A stretch of DNA of 64,000 bases from assembly GCF_022682495.2 (NCBI RefSeq), contig NC_071390.1, positions 174,121,220-174,185,219 on the forward strand, given 5' to 3'. The stretch is from Desmodus rotundus. Lineage: Eukaryota; Chordata; Mammalia; Chiroptera; Phyllostomidae. The position numbers and the translations under genes were made by a program. Position 1 is the stretch's first letter, and each line of letters starts with the position of its first letter. Below, piece after piece: positions 44,816 to 55,406 of the stretch. The notes under the pieces are model-generated. The model made no database searches. It was not told the DNA's origin and saw only the letters and a program-made list of their open reading frames with translations.

Positions 44816-45379
44816 TTTCCCAGTTGTGTGGGAAGGAGCAAAAGAAATAAAGGGGGGAGTGGAGAGTTTGCTGGTACCTACACGAACCGATCAGAAACAC
44901 ACAGAATGCGTGTATGTGGTCCTTCCTTTGCTTCTGCGTCACTGAACTCCTGCTACTTCTTGCTCTGTTTGCAATTATTAGTGTTAGGTATTGCAGACAA
45001 CCCCCTACCTAAAAAGCCACTCTTCACAAGTGCTCAAAATAACATTTATGAGGCTAATGACAGATTCAAGTTACTTCCCTCAAGATAAGATGGGTTTTAC
45101 TAAAAACATTCAGGGGCTTCTAACAATAAAGGTGTGTTTCTGGCTCATGTTACCTGTTCATCACAGGGCTTTGCAGGGCTCATCCCTGTGACTGCACACT
45201 CAGCCACACGTCAGAGGACATGTCTCCTCCATTCACCACTTGTTGGGGAACAACCTCACGGGCCCAGGAAGTGCCATCATACCATGGAAATCCAGAGACA
45301 CCCACATGGACCCTCTGTCGATCCATGCTGAGGTGGCACATTGACTCTTGGTGTGGTGGTGGGGTCACCCATCGGTCAT
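44816..45379. other. non-coding stretch, possible old repeat
   Basis: AACAATAAAGGTGTGTTTCTGGCTCATGTTACCTGTTCATCACAGGG at 45122 looks like part of an old LTR-type repeat that I cannot name. No gene. Confidence 0.4.
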
Positions 45380-45520
45380 TTGGTGTAACAAGCATTCACT
45401 GAGCACCTGCTGTCTCTCCGGAACAGTGCCCCGCTGCGGGAGATGCAAAGTTCTCTGCTCTCAGCCAGTGCAGCATTAGAAAGACACACTGAATGTGATG
45501 TGAACTTTAATGGCCCACTG
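45380..45520 (-). repeat. L2 LINE 3' end, antisense, relic
   Basis: CATTCACTGAGCACCTGCTGTCTCTCCGGAACAGTGCCCCGCTGCGGGAGATGCAAAGTTCTC is the reversed L2 3' terminus. Confidence 0.55.
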
Positions 45521-45904
45521 ACCCCGTCCGAGAGGAGAGGATGGACTCTGGGTGGGGACCTACTGGAGCCATCAGCCATGGGGAGGAAAGGTGTTCCTGT
45601 CAGTCAGGGAGCCCTAACTGGGACAGTGGAGAGCCAGCACCACGCCTGCAGGCCCTGGAAGAGGAGTGTGCTGCTTGGGGCATCTGCCATGAGGCAGGGT
45701 GGTGAGGCGGGGACCTGGGTGGAAGGAGGACTGCTCAGGAGGCAGTGACAGCATCCAGGGAAGAGAGAGCCCGTTACAGGGCAGGTGAAGTGGGGAGTGG
45801 AGGGAAATGGTTAGGTTCTAGAAACCACGGAATGCTGGCCTTCAGCTCCCAGCTGCCCAAGCGGCAGCAGAGCAGAGAAAGAGTGATAAGCAACCAGCAG
45901 GCCA

Positions 45905-46085
45905 GGCCTGCATGCTGTGTCCAACTGCTCAGAAGCCAGACTTCCCTCGTTTAAGCCCAGCTCCCCCACTACATGGCTCCCTGGGAAAGTGATTTGTCCT
46001 CTCCGTGCTTTAGTTCCTCCACCTTCAAAATGGGAATCATATTAGACGGCACGTATCTATGAGATTAAATTAGTTAGGACTGGGA
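45905..46085 (+). repeat. MIR SINE relic
   Basis: CTCAGAAGCCAGACTTCCCTCGTTTAAGCCCAGCTCCCCCAC, GGGAAAGTGATTTGTCCTCTCCGTGCTTTAGTTCCTCCACC and AAAATGGGAATCATATTAGACGGCAC follow MIR. Confidence 0.8.
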
Positions 46086-46734
46086 TGGCAGCAACTGGCC
46101 AGGGCTGCGGAGTGTGGACCATGTCTCCAGCCTCCCAGGGAGTTCCTGCCTCTCCCTGGCCTGCTCTGCTAGCCCAAATGTCAACATGGGTGGGTCCTGT
46201 CTGATGTCCCTGCAGACAAAGGACACTTTGCACCCAGGGGGACCTGAGCAGTGTCCTTTTCTGTTAGCCTCACAGAGTCCTTCCTTTTCTGGCTGGCAGG
46301 GTGGGTGGCTCCAAGTGGCAGGCCCTTTTCTGCTGAGTCACCCTACCGGCCTCGCCTGCGAGGCTGTGGTCAGTCAGCCCCAGGCTCCTAGAGGGGGAGC
46401 CAGCTCCCTGGAGCTATTTCTGCAGAGGCAGGAGGAAAAGCATTTTATTTGGGAGGAATCAAAACGCCTTCTGAAGAAACAATAGAGGGCTTTTTTTTTT
46501 AATGGGCACGACGGGCGGTTTGCCAAAGCGTGGCCTGCCAGATCACGCCCCTGGAGGGGGGCTATTGCCACTGGGCTTTCTGCCATGAATTTGCATCAGC
46601 AGAGCGGAGCAGGAAGCCACTGAGTTGGAGGGCCTGGGTTCCGATTCTGTTTTTACTCCTGAAGAGAGATGCGCCCTTGGTGGAGCTTCAGAGACTCTGC
46701 TCTCACTTCTGCAGCTACACAGGCCGGGGTTGTA
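46086..46734. other. unique non-coding stretch
   Basis: GC-richer than the left half of the window. No gene recognised in a 123-codon plus-strand frame at 46114-46485. Confidence 0.5.
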
Positions 46735-46960
46735 GTAAGTGCCGGCCCTTCGTGAGCACGTGGTGTGTGCCAGGCTCCCCGTCAAGCTTTCAAGGTGCCT
46801 CTCATTCAGTCCTTAGCAGCTTGTGAGCAAGGTTCTCTTCTCGCTCCTCTTTAACCACTGAGGACACTGACTCTCAGAGAGGTTAAGTCACTGGTGTAAG
46901 GTCACACAGCGGTGGGCGGTGAAGCAGGCCACCTGACGCTGGAGCCCACTCTCTGGACAG
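46735..46960 (-). repeat. MIR SINE relic, antisense, near full length
   Basis: AGCACGTGGTGTGTGCCAGGCTCC, CTCATTCAGTCCTTAGCAGC, TTTAACCACTGAGGACACTGACTCTCAGAGAGGTTAAGTCACTGG and AAGGTCACACAGCGG follow reversed MIR. Confidence 0.85.
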
Positions 46961-49524
46961 GTCCACCCAGCAGAAGGCTGTGGAGGCAAGTACACTGAGA
47001 AATGCCCCAAGTTGGTGTTATTACATCATTTATCCCTTTAGCACAGATACGAGTATTTATTCCTTTAAAACAAGTGAACAACAGCAGAAATACAATGTAG
47101 CAACACTGTTTTGCTAGGCTGGTTTTTGTCCTGAATGAGGTGAGGACTTGTCTCGCTTCTGGACACACATGTGGTTGTGACGTGGAGGGGCTGTGGGCTG
47201 AGGCCACGGGGACGAGGACACACCCAGCCACATACTTTCCCCCGGTTCTATCTGCTCTGAGCTGCCTCGGGCTGACCTTGTTTTGAAGCAGCATGACCTT
47301 CAGTCTGCATGTCCTTATTTCGTGGTTCAGGATTCCAGGGTGGAGGTTGGAGAAATTACACAGATTCCAGACGGGCTTTACTGTCTCTAAAATGCCACTG
47401 ACAGGTGGGTAACGCCAACCTTTTTTTTAACTCCCTGTGGGTTGGATAAACATTACTCCTTAGCTAGCAAGAACTTCCCTAAACCAACTTGGAATGGAGC
47501 TATTTGGCTTGCTTGCTCATGGCCTGACCAGACCAGGGCCTCTTGGTGTTGCTTTTTAAGAGTTTCTAAGAAGGCCCATCTATTTACTCTCTTCCCAGTG
47601 TTCCCTCCCTACTCCCCAGAACTAGTCCCAGCTGCTGAAGTAGAAGCACACTCTTTACTTGGTCACTGTCAAAATCAAATTACCGGGCAAGTAGGCGCTG
47701 ACAAGGCCTGTCACTGTACCAGGTTAATTAAAACAAAACAAAACAAAATCAGTAAATGACCCAGTTTCTGCAGCGTGTATCCTGTGTATCACTTTGGGGC
47801 TCACCCCTCCCCCACACAGAGTGCATCAACGTCTCCCAGGGGGATGATGTCCGCTCCCTCTGCCAGCGACAAGGCGATGGGTTGGCAAGATCGGCTGTTC
47901 AGGGCCTGGGATCTGACTGCCATGTGGGCCTCCTGTTGGGGTCACTGTCGGGACCGTTAATCTTCAAATCACGGCTGTGCGCCTTCTTGGGGGCTGAGTT
48001 TTCTTGTCCTGTTTTGTTCAGCCTGGCTCTGAAGATTCCTTCACAGAAATCTGCACTGGGGAAGGACATGCTACGTGAATTATGTCCTCCTGAAGTCACC
48101 ATCTGGCCAATATTCATCTTGCTTCCCAAAATGCCAGGGATATCCGTGGGCGCAGATGCTGGGCCAGATCATCGCCCACAAGTGACCGCAGTCATAAACC
48201 AAGTGTAATTAACGCACCTGGTGCCCACTTCACAGTCAGTCCCCACCCTGCACCGGCTCAGCGGCTGGCTTTGCTTTTCATAGTCAGGGTTTGGTTTTGT
48301 TTTCTTCCCTTTGTGGGGTGGGGAGAGAGATTAATTTGCAGCTTGAATCAGCCCCAGCAACTTGGGCAGTAATTAAGTCACCATCACGGGGCTAGTGAAA
48401 ATGGGAGTGCTTGTGTGCGTTCAAGAGGCTGCATCACACGCAAACAATGTGGCACTGAGCAGCTTTCTGTGGCTTGAAGAGGCCATTGTCCTGGGCGTGG
48501 AATCCGCCCTATGGCTGGTGCTCGCTGGCTTTGGAAGGCCAGGCTCGGCCACTGGTCTGCTAGTGGTTGTGTGCCCCATGGAAGAAGCGAGGGATCCCAA
48601 GCTTAGAAAAATACAACATGAAATGTCAAGCAGCCTACCAGGGCTTCTCCAGGAGCAGAATTTCACAGCCTCTTTCCTCTGTTTTCATACTGGTCCTGCA
48701 CAGTGGGTGTTAATGTGGGGATGGGGCAGGGAGGGAAGCGCTTGCCTCTGCGGGGTGGAAGCTCCTGGAAGCCATGAACACTTGAAGAGAGGACAGACTA
48801 GTGAGGGTTCACAGCTGGAACATTTCAGAAGGGCTAATGGTGGCGGTGACTGCCGGTCTCCATGGGGTGGGGACTTCACGGGGTGGGGTCTCCATGGGGT
48901 GGGGTCTCCACAGGCCCCTGCAGGCTCCTCCCATCCCAAGAGCCGTGTGGGGTGTTGAGGTGCAGGAGGCAGGGAGGGGTCTTGATGTGGGGCTTCAGGG
49001 ACCCACGGGGGTAGTGACCTGGGCTCCTTTGCAGCGTTCCCACTCTGCACCTGCGGGAATCGTGCTCTCCCAGTGACCTTGCGGTGGGCAGAGCAGCCGG
49101 GAGCTCAGGGCAGCCGTGAGCTTATCCTCCTGTGTCATGTCCCTTCTACACGGAAATAGAAAAATTGCAGGCAGCAATTAAAGGTTTCAAAGGCCCTCGA
49201 GTGTCGTTAGGGGCTTGTCTCTGTCTTTCTCTGAGCTCCACGATGAATGGCTCCCAATTGTCTCCTATCAAATTAAAGCTCTTATCATAGGCTGGAGCAC
49301 CCTCTGCTAATTGGCTCCTGCCTAACTAGCTCATCTTTTATTCTGAGACACCTTGTCCTACTGCGTGAGCACCGCCTCCGAAGCCTCCTAATAGCTAGCT
49401 CTCTTCAAATCGATTCCATCCGACACATGTGCATCGGATTTCTACTCCCGAGCCAGGCCCTGATTGACAGGGAGGTGGTTGGGAAAATGAACCTGATGTC
49501 CTAGACATCACAATATAGGGAGGA
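46961..49524. other. GC-richer unique stretch with possible regulatory blocks
   Basis: No gene defended. The longest frame here is 187 codons on plus (48395-48958) without a domain. AT-homeodomain-type words cluster at 48206-48376 and 49175-49314. A G-rich minisatellite lies at 48857-48920. Confidence 0.5.
48857..48920 (+). repeat. 16-bp G-rich minisatellite, about 3.5 units
   Basis: Units TCTCCATGGGGTGGGG (48857-48872), ACTTCACGGGGTGGGG (48873-48888), TCTCCATGGGGTGGGG (48889-48904) and a partial fourth. Six GGGG runs fall in 41 bases, so a plus-strand G-quadruplex is plausible. Confidence 0.9.
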
Positions 49525-49690
49525 TTTCATAGTGTCTGAGAGAGGAGAAAAGAGTATGAGTTTTGGTCCAGACTCAGGAGCTGAATCATCTTGGGCCAGT
49601 TACTTAAACTCTCCAAACCTCCATTCGGGAAGCTCAGGGGTAGTAAGGCAGAGGTGCTCTAAGAATGAAATGAGATTTTTGTCTATCTGC
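49525..49690 (+). repeat. MIR SINE relic
   Basis: GAGTTTTGGTCCAGACTCAGGAGCTGAATC, TCTTGGGCCAGTTACTTAAACTCTCCAAACCTCC follow the MIR head and core. Confidence 0.65.
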
Positions 49691-51756
49691 CTATTGATCT
49701 CTCCATATATATTACACACACATACACCCCCCTCAAGAACCATTGTTACTTTCACAGCAGTTCCGATGGGTCATCTATGCCTGGAGAAGTCTGAAAAGGC
49801 TTTGTAAGAGAAGAGAGACGTGAGCCGTGTTTTTCTTCTTGCAGCAGACATGAGAGCAAAGGGAAGCTCTGGTGTTGGACATCCATGTGCAAAATCAGGG
49901 AGGCAGGGAAGAGGCAGACTGGCTCCCAGAATGGCATGTGCACCTGGAGCCCTGGTTTCCAGGGGGCGGGGGGACAGATCGTGGAAGATGGCCCTAGACA
50001 CAAAATTGGTGGCCAGGTCAACACCGGCCAAGGCCCAGCTCCCTCATTTGACAGGCTGCTCCCAGACTGTGCCTCCTCCACATGCTCTGTGTCATGTGAT
50101 TTCTTCTCTCCTTCTCTGTGCAGCTCAGACTCACCTTTTCCATGCTGCCTCACCTGCTTCCACATTCAGTACAGCTCCAGCACCACTTGGGGCTGGTCAA
50201 ATGCCATCTGTTACCTTGTCTGTCCCTGGCTTGTCAAATACTCTAGGATGGGAACCTCATAGAGGACTGACCTTGTGACCACATTTCAACTACCCTGGCA
50301 TCTGGAGGCAGTTTCCTAAATGCTTCACCAGGAAGACTCTTACTCAGCAGATGGGGAGCAGGGCTGGGAGGCAGACTCAGTGACAGGAGAGCAGCACCCA
50401 GATAGGGATCTGACACCCTTTTTCCAATGACCTCACATGAGTCATCAGTTCTTTGATCCTATCTTTTGTATCATCAGTACAAGAGCCATCTGTTTCCAAG
50501 GAGGTTCCAAGAAGTAGGGAGGAGGCCCAGGGACTTTGGGAGAAGGGTGCAGCCTAAGGGGAACCTTTATTTCCCTAACTGAGGCTGGGAAAGAGCCTGT
50601 CGAGTTCCTATTGGCTTGTTTGCGCTGAGGGCCAGAGCCCTTGAAGCTGCATACCATTCCTCTCCTTCTCTAGCGAACAGAGCCCCAGATGGGCCTGCTT
50701 TCAGCCACTGGGGTAGGTTGATATCAGACCGTGGGCCCCTGTATCAGGAGGTGGTATGTGCGGTGGTGACTGTCACAGGACCTTCGGAGGATGGAGCCTG
50801 GGCTCAGAGGAATCGAAACCTGCCGTGTCTCATAAGTGACTGATCTCAGATTGAAATGGAAGATTTTCTGACGCCAAGCCCATGCATGCTCTTTCTACCG
50901 CCCCACTCAGTGAGATGTCCATTGTGTAAAAGCACATCGAATCAAGAGCCTTATGGGAACAAATCGTAAAGGCTGGATCGTGCAAGTTTCAAACTTAAAA
51001 ACTGTGGGGAGGAGACCACAGAAAACAGGAAGAGGAGAGGTGGTCCCTTGGTGTGGGTGGGAGGGAAGACTTGGTGTAGATTTGGAGGTCTAGCATGAAA
51101 ATCTAGACCACCAGAGAGAGGAAAGCGAGGGGCATTAGAGGAAGGGCATGAGCTGGGTTCAAGGTTATGAATCATCGCTCAGTAAACGCTTAGGGAGCAG
51201 CCGCTGAGTGCAGGTACAGGAGCTGTATGGAGCACCAACTGTGCACAAAGCAAAACTGGGCTCCCGACTTCAAGAAGAAGGAACCATGTCTTTCCATTGT
51301 TCTCACTGTGTCTGGAAGGGCACCGGGGCATCATCTATCTGATCCCAGGAAAAAATGTCCCTGCTGGTCATGCCCACATAAGGAGTCTAGCTGGGGTACA
51401 AAACATGCCCTCGCTTTCCCGTTTTACCTGTCCTTCTACGCAGAATCGACCTAGCAGGGCTGCTAGGTGTCTCACCCTCTCTTGGAAATCTCACTTGTTT
51501 CCTCCTCCACAGCTCCTTGTCTTTGCATCCCAAGGGGGCTGCCTCAGACTCTGAGGTTCCCTGACTGCTCTCTTTCTCCAGCCTGGAGCAGTGATTTTTG
51601 GATCCTTCAATCTTTAGATCCTTCAGATTCTTCACAGAGGAGCATCACTGTGCAAATAGATATCTGTCTTGTGAAGTTCCTCCCTCCTACTGTGTGACTC
51701 CGCCATGCTACTATGCCAACAGAATCCCATCCAATTACTTGGTTAGATTAAAGACC
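49691..51756. other. mainly unique non-coding stretch
   Basis: No gene recognised. Possible decayed L2 at 50040-50300 and a MIR tail near 51165-51215 (TCAGTAAACGCTTAGGGAGC). Frames of up to 152 codons (49820-50278) overlap on both strands without a domain. Confidence 0.45.
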
Positions 51757-52112
51757 TCTGTTATGGGCTAAAACAATTCATCTATTGAAGCCTTAACCCC
51801 CAACGTGATGGTATTTGGAGATGGGGCCTTCCAGCAGTAATTAGTGTTAGAGGAAGTCATGGGGGTGGGGGGGTCCCATGATACACTTAGTGCCCTTCTA
51901 AGAAAAGTAAGAATTAGACCACACTTCCTCCCTCTGCCATGTGAGGACACAGAGAAAGCAGCTGTCTACAAGCCAGGAAGGGAGGTCTCACCAGGAAGTA
52001 AATCTGCTAACACCTTGACATCTTGGGCTTCCAGCCTCCAGAACTCTGAGAAATAAATGTTTGTAGTTTAAGCCACCAATCTGTGGAATTTTGTAATAGA
52101 AGACAAAGAACA
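51757..52112 (+). mobile_element. MLT1-type (MaLR) solo LTR
   Basis: GTTATGGGCTAAAACAATTCATCTATTGAAGCCTTAACCCCC, GTGATGGTATTTGGAGATGGGGCCTTCC, GAGGAAGTCATGGGGGTGG, TTAGTGCCCTTCTAAGAAAAG, CTCTGCCATGTGAGGACACAGAGAAAGCAGC, CAAGCCAGGAAGGGAGGTCTCACCAGG, CAGCCTCCAGAACTCTGAGAAATAAATG and TTTAAGCCACCAATCTGTGG. The clearest MLT1 copy in the window, with every block present. Confidence 0.9.
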
Positions 52113-52214
52113 TAAGAGAGTCTTTTCCCCCAAAGGAAGACAAGAGAAAAGGAGTTAAAAGGTAAGAGACGATCGAAAAATGATAATTCTTGAGAGGGGC
52201 ATTGGATAGGAAGA

Positions 52215-52455
52215 CATGGGACCGCCCCTTCCATGAAGCCCTCCTTGACCTTTCCAGATTGAATTGACACTGACCACACCTGCCTGCAAGCTTGGCTGCC
52301 ACCCTTGCAATTCTGAACGCATCGATCTGTGTGTCTACATCCCTCTCAATCAACTCTATGCTCCTGTGGCTGGACCTTGTGGTATTTGGGTTTGTTCTCA
52401 GCGCACATTGCGGGCACATAGTAGAGCCTCCATCAGGTGCCTGCTGAAGGGCACA
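52215..52455 (+). repeat. L2 LINE 3' part, relic
   Basis: CCTTCCATGAAGCCCTCCTTGACCTTTCCAG, TCTGTGTGTCTACATCCCTCTC and CATTGCGGGCACATAGTAGAGCCTCC are the L2 3'UTR in order. Confidence 0.65.
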
Positions 52456-52519
52456 CATGGCGTGAGGCACTGTGGGATAAGTTCCACAGGAATGTCATTT
52501 TAGGACATGGACACCTGTT

Positions 52520-52775
52520 GTAGCACAGCAGAGCAGGTAAGAGTGTGGGCCCTGGATCAGAATGCCCAGGTCGGAACTCACCCTCTCCCACTTAGCTACC
52601 TAACCATGAGCAAGTTATTGGGTCTTGCTAAGTCTTAGTTTCTAAGACTATGAAATGTAGGTATTAAGCATCCTTACTTCATAAGGTTGTGGTGTGTATC
52701 AGCTGAATTTATCCATGTATATAGTACAAGGCCCATAGAATATGCTCAATAAATACCAGCTATTATTATTTTTCT
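52520..52775 (+). repeat. MIR SINE relic, near full length
   Basis: GCAGGTAAGAGTGTGGGCCCTGGATCAGAATGCCCAGGTCGGAACTC, ACCATGAGCAAGTTATTGGGTC, CATAAGGTTGTGGTGTGTATC and ATATGCTCAATAAATACCAGCTATTATTATT follow MIR from head to tail. Confidence 0.9.
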
Positions 52776-52874
52776 AGAAGGCAGAGGGAAGGGAGAATGT
52801 TTTGTGTTCTGATCAGGGATTTGGAGGAGGACACTGGTCTCGAACTCGCCTTAGAGGATGGGGGTCCATAGTAT

Positions 52875-53095
52875 TGAGTATGTGGTCTGTGCTGGCATCT
52901 GACATATGTTTGCTTATTTCATTCTTAGCACAAGTCTTCAGGGAAGGGGTTATTATCTCCTTGGTAAAGATGAGCACAATGAAGCTCAGGGAAATTGTGC
53001 AAACCTGCCCAAGGTCACATAGCTAATAAATCACAGAGTGTGGGCTTGAACTCAAGTTTATCCGACTTCAGAGTAAGGCAGGCATTATAGGCACA
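52875..53095 (-). repeat. MIR SINE relic, antisense
   Basis: TTATTTCATTCTTAGCACAAG, GGGGTTATTATCTCCTTGGTAAAGATGAGCACAATGAAGCTCAGGG, CAAGGTCACATAGCTAATAAATC and GGCTTGAACTCAAGTTTATCC are in reversed-MIR order. It lies back to back with the sense MIR at 52520-52775. Confidence 0.85.
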
Positions 53096-54039
53096 GACAA
53101 AGCCCAAGGTCATTCAGACTCTGGCTCCAAGAGAAGGCTCCTGTAAAGGCAGAAGGACAGATGAGGGAAAGAAAAGGCAGGCAGGGCTGGGGGTGGGGGA
53201 CTTCTCCAATGTCAGGCCAAGGAACTTGGACTTGTTCCCATGAAAATGAGAATGCCATTCCAGCAGTGGGTACAGGGAAGAAAGCTAATGCAAGGTGTGG
53301 AAAGAGATCTAGATTGTATTCTAGCTCCTTGTCACTCATAGGTGAAGATCTTAGCAGTACCATATCCACAGGAGCAGGGGTGACAAAGAGAAGCTTGGTG
53401 CTGGCCACTCTTTCCCTGTGTGTTCCAGAAATGCCCATCTTTTGTCTTGTATCCGCTGCTACTGTTTGTCGGATTTCCAACTCAAATTTCAGCATCTGGA
53501 GGCCCTGCAAACAGCCGCCAGCACTGCTTGGGAGGGAAACGACACCCAGGAGAACCCCGTGAAAGAAGCTACTGATTCCCAAGAGCCCTCTTAGTGGCAG
53601 GATGCTGCTGGGCGAGGGGGCTCCAGTCCCAAGAGGCTGTGTCCTGGGACATGGAGTAGCTCTCCCAGTGTTGCAATTACTCAGCGATGCAACCTCGTCT
53701 CACCTCTCAGGATTTTAATTTTAGTCTGTAAAACTGGGAAAACAAAGTGTCATCTGCTCTCGCTGTTCTGATGTTACCAAGTGAGCAAACTGTGAAAAGA
53801 CCGAAATCATCCTCCAAGCCCTGAATTTGCCCTCCTGATAACTCTCTTCCTCCTGCCCCCACGCCAGGGTACAATTAAGTTCAATTCCAGAAACATGAGT
53901 AAGGCACCATAGCAGGCCCCGGGCGTGTAGAAGTGAGTGAGAAAAGCCCATCCCTAAATATTTCCCTTGTTCACAGAGGAATCCCAGATGTGGGCCACCT
54001 GACAGCCTCTGAGATTCCTCCCAGCACTGGTGACGCCTC
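53096..54039. other. unique non-coding stretch
   Basis: No gene recognised. Long opposing frames at 53085-53582 (165 codons, minus) and 53161-53562 (133 codons, plus) show no domain or splice context. Confidence 0.5.
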
Positions 54040-54205
54040 CATGTGCAAGGCACTGGCTCATTTCCTTACCTGTGTTATTTTACTGAATCTTTAAAAATCT
54101 TGTGTCAGAGATTTTCAAAGCCAAGCTCATCAAGAGAAATACGCCCGAGGTCACCCAGCTTGCTGAGTGGCACAGTCAGAATTCTAACCATGGCCCCAGC
54201 TTTCT
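54040..54205 (-). repeat. MIR SINE relic, antisense
   Basis: AAGGCACTGGCTCATTTCCTTACCTGTGTTATTTTACTG and CGAGGTCACCCAGCTTGCTGAGTGGCACAGTCAGAATTC are reversed MIR blocks. Confidence 0.6.
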
Positions 54206-54374
54206 TCTGCTAACTAGCCTTACAATGAGCAAATATCCTTCTCTCACACCTGCCTCCCACTCCCCATTCATGTGGCAGCTCTATTTCAGACCCCCACCAT
54301 TTCTTCCAGAGATGAGTTAAATAACCATGGTCTCCCTCGCTACTTTCCACCCCATTTTTCCTATGGCCACCGGA

Positions 54375-54740
54375 GTAAATCTTCTTGAATACAAATAAAA
54401 TTGTGTCACCTCTGCTTAAAACCCTAAATTGCTTCTTTTGTCCACAAGATAAGATCTAACGTCCTTGACGTGCCATGCGAAGCCCTTTCTGATCTCACCT
54501 TTGCAAACCCCTCTCAGTGGCCCCCTGGACACTCTAGCCAAGCAAACAGGACCACAGCTATGGCCCCACCCATCCTGCCTTCCTTGGGTTTCTCTGTTGG
54601 AATTCCACTCTTCTCTTCGTCTATCAAGGCAAACTAGATAGAGGGTTTCCTCTTACAGAAAGCCTCTCTGAGCCATCATATGCCCAGTTAACCCATCTAC
54701 CCCTTGGACTGCCTACTGCACTTCTATTATGAGGAAATTA
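54375..54740 (+). repeat. L2 LINE 3' part, relic
   Basis: AAATTGTGTCACCTCTGCTTAAAACCCTAAATTGCTTC, CAAGATAAGATCTAACGTCC, CCATGCGAAGCCCTTTCTGATCTC, ACTCTAGCCAAGCAAACAGGACC and AGAAAGCCTCTCTGAGCC match L2 in sense order. Confidence 0.8.
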
Positions 54741-55406
54741 ATCTGATGAGCAATGATGACCCTAAAACGAGGTGGGACAAGGAGACAAGCATTTACCTCT
54801 CTACACTTGGCTGTGTCCTAGAAGAGGTGGTATTCAAGCTGGATTCTGAAGAAAGAACTAGATGCATTTAGCTCCCTTTGCCCCAAATTCTCAGCTGTCA
54901 CCAAGGAGAGTGTCAATATTGAAGCCTGTCAAGTAGGAAGAAGATGAAGTCCCTTAAATAAACCATGGATGGTGGTGTCTTTTGTTCTCCAGGTTGAGCT
55001 GCTGGCTGGTGGCTAGTCTGGAAATGAGCCAGGTGTCCCTCAGCACTTTGACATTTTAAGAGATCTAGTGCAAGTAGCAAGGCTGGGTGACTCTGATAGT
55101 TACTAAGACTCACTCCCTCCGGAAATATCAAGTTCCAGCCCTCATGGACGGGTCTGTGGACTGTGGATATTATCATTTTGCTGACTAGGGATGTCTTTTG
55201 TTGCCATTAGAAAACAAACACCAACCTTTGCCTTGAGTAGCCATGGGACTCATAAAACAATGTTATCTGGGGTACATTTGCTGGGCAACCAGAAGCATCT
55301 CCCTTGAGCCCTGACTTGGCCAGTCAGAGGAAAGGAAAAGAAAGAAGCAATCATTAACATTATCATCATCTTCTGCGTCTTCATCACCACATTCTGGATC
55401 TTCTCT
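54741..55406. other. unique non-coding stretch
   Basis: No gene or repeat recognised. It ends in an ATTATCATCATCTTCTG patch next to the LINE-1. Confidence 0.45.

Noticed and set aside
51988..52470. 160-codon minus-strand frame
   Set aside because: Runs antisense through an MLT1 LTR and an L2 relic; no domain.
53085..53582. 165-codon minus-strand frame opposite a 133-codon plus-strand frame
   Set aside because: Mirror-image chance frames in GC-rich unique DNA, no domain, no splice context.
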